A stretch of 64,000 bases of DNA from Streptomyces sp. ISL-43 (GTDB lineage: Bacteria > Actinomycetota > Actinomycetes > Streptomycetales > Streptomycetaceae), in assembly GCF_018614195.1 (NCBI RefSeq), contig NZ_JAGGOT010000073.1, positions 26,925-90,924 of the forward strand, written 5' to 3'. The first letter of the stretch is position 1. Every line of letters begins with the position of its first letter. Both the position numbers and the translations under genes were made by a program. The notes below the pieces were generated by a model. The model searched no databases. It worked only from the letters and a program-made list of their open reading frames with translations, and had not been told where the DNA came from. Positions 16,714-22,964 of this stretch are shown here, one piece after another.

Positions 16714-17967
16714 ATGGGACTGGCGAAACGACGCAAGACCCTGGGCTACAGTCAGGAGAAATTGGCCCAGCTACTCGGCGTGGACCGCACAACGGTCGGG
16801 CGCTGGGAAAGCGGCAGGATCGATCCTCAGCCGCCCCAGCGACGAGGCTTGGCTATCGCCCTCGAAGTCAGCCTCCAAGAGCTAGACGCCCTCCTGACAC
16901 CGCCACGAGCCGCAGGCCAGGAGACCGCCGGGCACCAGTCCAGTGACCCCCCGAACGCGGGAGACGCCGACGAAATGATCCGCCGCGAATTCCTCCGCAT
17001 ACTGACTGTCAGCGGGGCCTTGACCGCTCTGCCAGTCGAGGAGGCAGAGGCCCTCACCGAGGGCGTCCGCAGGGGGATGCCTGCCGACTTCGCGCGCATG
17101 AACAGCCATCTCTGGCAGGTCTACCAACTGGCTCGATCCAAGGGTTCCGTCTATCCCGTCATCCGGGACCAGCTGACGACGCTGAACGAGGCCCTGGCGA
17201 GCAACCGTGGAAGCGCCCGCCCCCTGCTGAGCGCGGCGGCCGACCTCTTCCAGTTGGCTGGCGAGGTGGCGTTCGACGGCAACCGGTACTCCGACGCCGC
17301 CGCTTCGTACTCCCTTGCGGCGTCGGTCAGCAAGGACGCCGCAGCGTACGACCTGTGGGCATGCGCGCTCGTCCGGCACGCGTACGTGGACATGTCCGAG
17401 CAGCGCTACCGCCAGGCGGCGCAGATGCTCGGCGCAGCCGAGCGACTGGCCAGCCGGGGTGACAACAACCTTTCGACCCGGCATTGGGTCGCTTCGGTCC
17501 AAGCCGAGGCCTACGCGGGTCTCGGCGACTTGGACGCGTGCGAGCGCGCGATGGACCAGGCCGAGACCGTCCGAGACCTCACCGCGGACAGCGTCAACGG
17601 CGGATGGCTCCGTTTCGATGGCGCGCGTCTGGCCGAGGAACGGGGGTCGCGCTACGTGCAGCTGGGCCGTCTCGACCTGGCGGAGGGCGCTTTGAAGGAT
17701 GCTCTAGAGCAGACAGCCCTGGCGGCCGGGCAGTCGTACCGGCGACGCGGAGCAGTGCTTACCGACCTGGCCGCCATCGGCGCGAAGCGGCGGGACGTCG
17801 AACAAGTCGTGGCGTACGGCAGGGAGGCCATCAGCCTGGCCCGAGCCTCAGCATCCGGGTACGTCGCCCGTAGACTCCAAGCCCTGTGCGACGAGTTCGG
17901 TCCCTTGAGCCGCGACCACCGCGTGGCGGAGCTGGGGGCGGAGATCGCCACGCTGAGCACGCCGTGA
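16714..17967 (+). CDS. XRE-family regulator with TPR-like domain
   Basis: The 417-residue protein begins with a Cro/C1 HTH (GYSQEKLAQLLGVDRTTVGRWESG, about residues 9-36) and continues with helical repeats typical of Streptomyces XRE-TPR regulators. These often sense a peptide or sit beside small-peptide or antibiotic genes. The ATG at 16714 is chosen because GGAAGGGG lies 7 nt upstream; an in-frame TTG exists 57 nt earlier. It is divergent from the small-peptide/oxygenase cassette, the obvious candidate target. Confidence 0.85.
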   Translation: MGLAKRRKTLGYSQEKLAQLLGVDRTTVGRWESGRIDPQPPQRRGLAIALEVSLQELDALLTPPRAAGQETAGHQSSDPPNAGDADEMIRREFLRILTVSGALTALPVEEAEALTEGVRRGMPADFARMNSHLWQVYQLARSKGSVYPVIRDQLTTLNEALASNRGSARPLLSAAADLFQLAGEVAFDGNRYSDAAASYSLAASVSKDAAAYDLWACALVRHAYVDMSEQRYRQAAQMLGAAERLASRGDNNLSTRHWVASVQAEAYAGLGDLDACERAMDQAETVRDLTADSVNGGWLRFDGARLAEERGSRYVQLGRLDLAEGALKDALEQTALAAGQSYRRRGAVLTDLAAIGAKRRDVEQVVAYGREAISLARASASGYVARRLQALCDEFGPLSRDHRVAELGAEIATLSTP

Positions 17968-17981
17968 CGAGAGGGGTAGGC

Positions 17982-18347
17982 ATGTCGCAGACCGAAGGTG
18001 CACGACTGTTCCGGGAAACCTGGATCACGGGAGTGCATCAGCACTTCCCCGGGGAGCCGAAGGCTGGCTACGTCACTCCGTGGGACGACACCCCGCAGTG
18101 GGAGCGCGAGGCTGCCGGCTCGGTCTACGACCAGGTCCGGCAGTTCATCGAGATCAGCGGTGGCCACACGTCGAGGCTGTCCCGCGAGCAGAAGAGCCGG
18201 TTCGTCGCGACGTGCTGGACGGCCCAGATGTTCAAGCACTTCAAGGACCCGAAGCCGGGCTACGTGGCCGACTGGTTCGACCTCCCGTCCTGGCAGCAGG
18301 AGACCGACGCGGACATCTTTGAAGTGATCGAGAAGGCGCTGAGCTGA
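17982..18347 (+). CDS. Unknown protein, 121 residues, with internal duplication
   Basis: The ATG at 17982 follows GAGAGGGG, 14 nt after the XRE-TPR stop, suggesting an operon. The sequence contains two similar halves: HFPGEPKAGYVTPWDDTPQW and HFKDPKPGYVADWFDLPSW, each followed by an acidic helix. The repeat unit is about 50 residues with conserved W, PK-GYV and P-W positions. No signal peptide, membrane segment or catalytic motif is seen. Function unknown; the pairing with the regulator suggests a partner or effector. Confidence 0.65.
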   Translation: MSQTEGARLFRETWITGVHQHFPGEPKAGYVTPWDDTPQWEREAAGSVYDQVRQFIEISGGHTSRLSREQKSRFVATCWTAQMFKHFKDPKPGYVADWFDLPSWQQETDADIFEVIEKALS

Positions 18348-18467
18348 CCACATTGGAACCTTCCTAGGTGGTCAGTCGAGTGGACCGCCAGAGCGGTTAC
18401 TAAGCGTTGTCCCGTAAATGATCTCTGAGTGGCCTCGGGCATGGTGGGCTGCTGTGCGGCGGGTGGT

Positions 18468-19235
18468 CTATCCAGCGAGGGCGAGGTTGTGCATCCGTGC
18501 GATGCCGAGCATGGCGTGGTGGACGCCGTCGCCTTTGAGGCGGCAGTCGCGGAGGATCTTCCAGGTCTTCATGCGGGCGAAGACGTGCTCGACGCGGGCA
18601 CGGACCTGCTTGTGGGACTTGTTGTGAGCCTGCTTCCAGCCGGACAACTCCTCGCCCTTGCGGCGCCGGTGGGGCATCACGAGCCCGGTGCCCGGATAGC
18701 CACCGTCGGCGATGGTCATCGTGGTGCCGACGGCGGCCTTCGCGCCCGACTCCTCCCACGCCTTGCAGTCGTTGCGGTTGCCGGGCAGGGGCCGGCCGAC
18801 CACCACAACGAGGCGAGTGTCGGCGTCGATGACGACCTGGTGGTTGGTGGAATACCGGTAGTTCTTGGACCGCGCGGCGATCGTGTGGTCGCGGGTGGGC
18901 ACGAGAGTCCCGTCCACGATGAGCACGGTGTCCTTGGCGAACCGCTCGCGGGGTTGGAGCGCGAGCATCGGCCCGAGGTGATCGATGATCCGGTCCGCCG
19001 CCGACTTGGACACCCCGAACAGCGGGGCCAGTTGGCGCATGGTCAGGTTCGTGCGCCAGTAGGCCGCGACCAGCAGCGCCCGGTCCTCCAGCGGAAGGCT
19101 CCACGGCCGGCCCCTGCGGACCGCATCCGCACCCTCGCGCCGCAGAACCGTCACCAGCTTCCCGAACTGGCGCGGGCTCAACCCGGTGAACGGGGCTATC
19201 CAAGACGGCTCCGACGCCGTGATCACACCAGCCAC
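18468..19235 (-). CDS. IS5-family (DDE_Tnp_4) transposase
   Basis: The 255-residue protein has an N-terminal HTH region (MRQLAPLFGVSKSAADRIIDHL) and a DDE catalytic core: Asp in VLIVDGTLVP, Asp in TIADGGYPG, and Glu in ARVEHVFARMKTWKI. The length is normal for intact members, with no stop or frameshift, so the enzyme may be active. The start is a GTG at 19235. The family moves DNA by cut-and-paste. Confidence 0.92.
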   Translation of the reverse strand: MAGVITASEPSWIAPFTGLSPRQFGKLVTVLRREGADAVRRGRPWSLPLEDRALLVAAYWRTNLTMRQLAPLFGVSKSAADRIIDHLGPMLALQPRERFAKDTVLIVDGTLVPTRDHTIAARSKNYRYSTNHQVVIDADTRLVVVVGRPLPGNRNDCKAWEESGAKAAVGTTMTIADGGYPGTGLVMPHRRRKGEELSGWKQAHNKSHKQVRARVEHVFARMKTWKILRDCRLKGDGVHHAMLGIARMHNLALAG

Positions 19236-19286
19236 ACCGGGATCATCGCACCGGGCCAGCCAGCCCCGTCCGCAAGCCGCCCCGCT

Positions 19287-19646
19287 TCAGCGAAACTCGT
19301 GGACCACCTGGATCTCGCCCACAATGTGAGCGTTGAACTCGTCCAGCTCCTCGGCCGGTACCCACAGCTCGAGGATCGTCCGCCCTCCGGCCTGCTGCAC
19401 GGGATACCGGTGCAAAAACTCCGAATCGACCTCGAAGCGGGTCACGAAGCCGACACCGCTGTGCTTCACGTTCCAGTCCCTGGCGATCTTGATCGCGTAG
19501 TCCTCGTTGAGGACCGGGTAGAAGATCGGCTGCTCGGGCAGTCGGGGCGGCCAGGCACGCCAGTTCAGCTCCCGAACCAGATCCAGCTCCTTGGGGCCGG
19601 TGGGGCGCCACAGGGTCGTCGTTGCTTGCTGGCTGGTCATCTGCAT
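19287..19646 (-). CDS. Conserved hypothetical protein (IS passenger)
   Basis: The 119-residue protein contains LWRPTGPKELDLVRELNW, QPIFYPVLNEDYAIKIARDW and FVTRFEVDSEFLHRYPVQQ. This resembles a common Streptomyces family that databases often label 'ADP-ribosylation/crystallin J1'; that label is from memory and has little functional support. It is soluble, with no signal peptide. It lies between the transposase and the right IS end, an unusual place for a chromosomal-type gene. Confidence 0.7.
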   Translation of the reverse strand: MQMTSQQATTTLWRPTGPKELDLVRELNWRAWPPRLPEQPIFYPVLNEDYAIKIARDWNVKHSGVGFVTRFEVDSEFLHRYPVQQAGGRTILELWVPAEELDEFNAHIVGEIQVVHEFR

Positions 19647-19926
19647 CGCTCTCTGAACGTAGACCGCCGGTACGGCGGGTCGGGAGACTGGACGATACCG
19701 GCGCCGCGAACTCAGCAGCTACGCAGTTTCCACACCCTGGCCAGGTCCGTGAACAGCAGTTACGGGACAGCCCTTAGGCGTTGGGGGTTTTCCACTTCGC
19801 CCTTCATACGGAAACGGTCCCCAACCTGGCCCTTTGGTTGGGGACCGCCGTCGCGCCATCACGGGTCCGGCTGCTTCGGAAATTCAGCTGCGAGGCATCG
19901 GTAACGCAGAGGAACATCGGTCTTCT

Positions 19927-20841
19927 ATGAACGAGATCCGAGTCGACGCCGTCTACCAGGCGTCTAGCGAGCGGACCATCGGCCGCATGTGCGACATCGA
20001 AACCGCGCTTGCTGCTGAGCCTCTGACGACAACGGTGGGCGCTTTTGATGTCGTGCTCGCATTCCCGAAGTTCGAAGGCCAACTCCCCGCCCCTGGGTAC
20101 CCCGGCTGGTCGGGGGACGACAGTGCGCCGGTGGCGCTGAGCCCGACGTACTTCACTGCCCACACTGTGTTCTCGCTTGACCCCGGCCTTGATCAACCTG
20201 TCGTCCAGGCAGAGCTGAAGGCCGCCATAGCAGCCATCAGATTCGCTGCCGCACGCCTGTCTGACGCTCTACGAGTCGAACAGCCGAGCGTAGGCATGGT
20301 GGGCCATATCCCGCAGGTACTGTCACTCACGGTGACGGACGCCACCCGGGGTCTCAAGCTGGCGGTGCCTGAACCGCTCAATCCCGCATACCCCATGGTC
20401 GTGGGCCTACCCGCGCTCACCGTCGATGCGGCCATGAGCGCACTGCGCAACGGCGTCTCGCCGACACGAGCGCTGCTCGCGCAGGCGCGATACCTGACGC
20501 AGTCGACCAACAGCCCGCAGCCAGGGACCGCGATCCTGTTGGCCGCGGTGGCGGCCGAGACCTACGCCAAGGAGTCACTCAAGTCCGGCCGTCCTGCCGG
20601 CTCCATACCCAGCCTGCGGTCACTCCAAGAGAAACACGGCACTGCCTTGGATCTCTATGGCCCCATAGCGAAAGTGGTGATCGGTCGGTCCCTTGAGCAT
20701 GACGATCCCACGCTTTGGTCGGACCTTGGAGCGCTCTTCAGCGCTCGAAACAAGATGGCTCATCGGCTGAAGACTCCGACACATCCCGATGCGAGCAAAC
20801 TGGTCGTCGCCGCGATGCGGGCCATGGACTGGCTTGGCTGA
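19927..20841 (+). CDS. HEPN-like protein with RX4H motif (gene 1 of pair)
   Basis: The 304-residue protein has an N-terminal region without recognised domain and a helical C-terminal part (about 195-304). There, LLAAVAAETYAKESL and FSARNKMAHR give the HEPN signature: Arg274-x4-His279 forms the RX4-6H motif of HEPN ribonucleases. HEPN proteins act in toxin-antitoxin, abortive infection and RNA-processing systems. I chose the ATG at 19927; the ribosome site is weak, so the start is uncertain. A second HEPN-like gene follows after 138 nt. Codon usage is less GC-rich than in core genes. Confidence 0.6.
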   Translation: MNEIRVDAVYQASSERTIGRMCDIETALAAEPLTTTVGAFDVVLAFPKFEGQLPAPGYPGWSGDDSAPVALSPTYFTAHTVFSLDPGLDQPVVQAELKAAIAAIRFAAARLSDALRVEQPSVGMVGHIPQVLSLTVTDATRGLKLAVPEPLNPAYPMVVGLPALTVDAAMSALRNGVSPTRALLAQARYLTQSTNSPQPGTAILLAAVAAETYAKESLKSGRPAGSIPSLRSLQEKHGTALDLYGPIAKVVIGRSLEHDDPTLWSDLGALFSARNKMAHRLKTPTHPDASKLVVAAMRAMDWLG

Positions 20842-20845
20842 GGGT

Positions 20846-20866
20846 GCTGATCCCAGGCGGATCAGC
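20846..20866 (+). terminator. Small hairpin between the HEPN genes
   Basis: GCTGATCC and GGATCAGC form a perfect 8-bp stem with a 5-nt loop, starting 5 nt after the first HEPN gene's stop. No T-run follows, so it may attenuate rather than end transcription. Confidence 0.4.
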
Positions 20867-20979
20867 GCGTGGTGTCAGATGTTGTGGACCGCGAGGCAGA
20901 GGGGCAACCTCAAACCAGATGCGCTCGGCACCTTCGCCCGCGATGATCGATAGTTCCATCGCGCAGTTGGAGTGCTGAT

Positions 20980-21684
20980 ATGCCCAACCAGGAAGATGTT
21001 CTCTCCTACGCCCGCTCACTGGCCGAGACGCTGCAAGAAGGCTTGGTGTGGGTGCCTGGCCGGGAAGACCGAGGCTGGTGGAAGATATCTGACCACCAGC
21101 AGCTCCCCACCCTGATGGCGAACGCGTTCGCCGGCATGGAGTTCCTACGCCAGTACGCGGGGGCGGAGAGCTTCTGGACCTCCCGAGCTGCCGAGGTGTA
21201 CCAGAGCAGGGGAGACAATCAATCCACTGAGTCCGGAGCTCGCGCAGTCGGTGATGTCCTGCTCACCTGGGTTCGACAGGTCGAAGCGGGCGTCGGCGAG
21301 ATCGTGGGTGCCCGTGCTTGGTCGGAAGTAGGTTTGATCAGCACGGACATGATGGGGCAGGTACGGAGGCTGCTGGATGACAAGCAGACACACCCGGCTG
21401 CGGCCATCGTGCTGTGCGGGGCAGCGTTGGAGAGTGCGTTGCGGGCGCTGATCGAGGCCCGTGGACTGGAACTGACCGAGCGCCCTTCTCTCAGCGCTTA
21501 CTCGCGGCTTCTCCGCAAGGAGGAGCTGATTACGAAGCAGGAAGCGAAGGACCTTGAGCAGGTCGGTGGACTTCGGAATACGGCGGCTCATGGTCAGTTC
21601 GATGAGCTGAGTCGAGAGCGCGCCGGCCTCATGGAGCAGCAGACCAACCTCTTGCTCAGCAGGATCTCCGAGCTCCAGCTGTAA
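20980..21684 (+). CDS. HEPN-like protein with RX4H motif (gene 2 of pair)
   Basis: The 234-residue protein has an N-terminal half of unknown type. Its C-terminal helical domain (about 135-225) reads AAIVLCGAALESALRALIEA then GGLRNTAAHGQFDEL. Arg199-x4-His204 matches the HEPN ribonuclease motif, and the helix before it resembles DUF4145/Apea-like HEPN proteins. The gene has the same orientation as the first HEPN gene and probably the same operon. Its role could be a toxin, an RNA sensor, or a defence effector; no nucleotidyltransferase or antitoxin gene is seen next to it. Confidence 0.65.
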   Translation: MPNQEDVLSYARSLAETLQEGLVWVPGREDRGWWKISDHQQLPTLMANAFAGMEFLRQYAGAESFWTSRAAEVYQSRGDNQSTESGARAVGDVLLTWVRQVEAGVGEIVGARAWSEVGLISTDMMGQVRRLLDDKQTHPAAAIVLCGAALESALRALIEARGLELTERPSLSAYSRLLRKEELITKQEAKDLEQVGGLRNTAAHGQFDELSRERAGLMEQQTNLLLSRISELQL

Positions 21685-21793
21685 ACCTGCCGGAGGCTGC
21701 AGGTCGGGTCCCGGCCACGTGGTGGACCAGGTGTGGACCGTCTGCCGCTGCAGGAGGCCCTGGGAGAGGGGAACGGGCAGGTCAGGCATGCAG

Positions 21794-21870
21794 AGACGCT
21801 TCCCGCAGCACGCTCTTGAAAACCGTCGTGGAAGCGAGTTCAAATCCCCCACACCCACCGCAGACGAACG
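21794..21870 (+). tRNA. Degenerate tRNA-Ser(UGA)-like fragment
   Basis: The sequence CTCTTGAAAACCG looks like an anticodon loop with TGA, flanked by a stem with one mispair. GTTCAAATCCCCC resembles a T-arm, and CACCCACCG a 3' acceptor strand. The matching 5' acceptor strand is absent, the T-stem pairs poorly, and the long variable arm of tRNA-Ser is missing. It is best read as a decayed or truncated tRNA gene, still followed by a tRNA-style terminator. Confidence 0.35.
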
Positions 21871-21903
21871 GCCCCTGACCAGTAACAACGGTCAGGGGCC
21901 GTT
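21867..21903 (+). terminator. Strong hairpin after the tRNA fragment
   Basis: AACGGCCCCTGACC and GGTCAGGGGCCGTT form a perfect 14-bp stem with a 9-nt loop. The position directly after the tRNA-like sequence is typical of Streptomyces tRNA terminators. Confidence 0.8.
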
Positions 21904-22205
21904 CTCATGAGGCTGTTCGCCAGCGATCGCTCTTCCCCGCTGGTTCCCGACCGAACGGTCCCGGGAGGGGCGCGGCCACGCTCTGATCCGTAGCTCTAGC
22001 CAGACCGGTCAGTGATGGCCATACCGGCCGCTAAGCGCCCCGGATGGTACGGAATTCGATCGGGCAGCTCCGATTCGGCTCCCGGCGGGTGCTCCGCCTT
22101 GCTCCGGGCCGTCTGCATCCGCCGTTACTCGTCCTCGTTGATTGCAGCCGAGGAGATCTCGGGTGGTTAGGCACGCGATCTCGTTGATGCCAGATGCGGA
22201 CGCGC

Positions 22206-22649
22206 TTAATGCCTGCCATGTCGCAGACCGACCAGGACTGATACGGCCCCGACAGCGGCTGTGATCAGTCCTCCGACCGCTGAGATGAGCGCCGCAGTCT
22301 CGCCTCCTCCTGAACCTTGAGCTACCACAACTGTCACTGTCGGGGCAGGCGGTAGTGGCTGGGAGAGGTGACTGGCGGACTGTGTCGACGGGACGGGGCT
22401 GGCGGCCGGGCCTTCCGTGGCCTCTGGTTCTGTGAATGGGTCAGGGCCAGCGCTGATGGCCTGTGCTGGCTGTAGAAACACCTCGCCGCCCTTGTCTCTG
22501 CTGCCCAGGGTGATAAAGGTGACGGTGGCGAGAACCGCGACAGCGATAACCATCAGGGCAACGCCGACCCAGACGAGCCTGCGTCGTCTCGTCTTGTGGC
22601 TCCCCTGGCCTTGTCTCGGGACTGAGCTGCTTGCCTCGTCGTCAGTCAC
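22206..22649 (-). CDS. Small membrane protein of unknown function
   Basis: The 147-residue protein starts at a GTG with GATGGA upstream. It has a basic segment (KTRRRR), a first helix (LVWVGVALMVIAVAVLATVTF), a Pro/Ser/Thr/Glu-rich linker of about 70 residues, and a second helix (ALISAVGGLITAAVGAVSVLV) before the end LRHGRH. No domain is recognised. It is the last island gene before the right repeat, oriented like pmt. Confidence 0.55.
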   Translation of the reverse strand: MTDDEASSSVPRQGQGSHKTRRRRLVWVGVALMVIAVAVLATVTFITLGSRDKGGEVFLQPAQAISAGPDPFTEPEATEGPAASPVPSTQSASHLSQPLPPAPTVTVVVAQGSGGGETAALISAVGGLITAAVGAVSVLVGLRHGRH

Positions 22650-22964
22650 TCCATCAGCCTGCGGCAGGGCGGTGGAGCGTGCGAGTCCAGTGCTCCAGTC
22701 GGAGTACGAACAGGGCGGAGCAGTGAGCGTTCCGGATCCGAGGTGTAGGCGTGCGGCCGACGGGCCGCACCCGCCGCGCGTGCGCGGCGGGTGCCCTTGA
22801 TGAGGTAGGGAAACGTGTGACCGACGGCTGTGGGTGGGGACGCTTAGTAGAGGGCCTTGGGCCGTCTGTGGGCCGTCCCGGGATGGCCAGCGATGTCCAC
22901 CAACCACCAACAACCACCGCGACGGCCCTGACGCCGATGAGCGTCGGGGCCGCCGTTTCGGCTG
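22650..22964. other. Non-coding stretch between island gene and pmt
   Basis: Only the pmt terminator hairpin (22923-22952) is recognisable. Longer open frames crossing this region are shadows of pmt or run out of the membrane protein gene without ribosome sites. Confidence 0.6.
22923..22952 (-). terminator. pmt terminator hairpin
   Basis: CGGCCCTGACGC and GCGTCGGGGCCG form a 12-bp stem with one T-G pair and a 6-nt loop, 13 nt beyond the pmt stop. It lies inside the island, so it was supplied with the island's copy of the pmt tail. Confidence 0.7.

Larger units (their letters stand above)
18400..19777. mobile_element. IS5-type insertion sequence with passenger gene
   Basis: Imperfect inverted ends lie at 18400-18420 and 19757-19777; both read CTAAGnGnTGTCCCGTAA inward (18 of 21 positions match). 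Between them are a DDE transposase gene and a second, unrelated gene on the same strand. No right end is visible directly upstream of the transposase, so the passenger gene appears to be inside the element. Exact outer edges and target duplication cannot be fixed by eye. Confidence 0.65.
21685..22205. other. Gene-poor stretch with tRNA remnant and terminator
   Basis: No convincing protein gene is present. It contains a tRNA-like fragment (21794-21870) and a long hairpin (21867-21903). From 21904 to 22205 I see nothing: short frames lack ribosome sites and recognisable sequence. Confidence 0.6.

Noticed and set aside
18429..19904. Long plus-strand frame across the IS element
   Set aside because: It is antisense to a clear transposase and the passenger gene and reads across the IS end.
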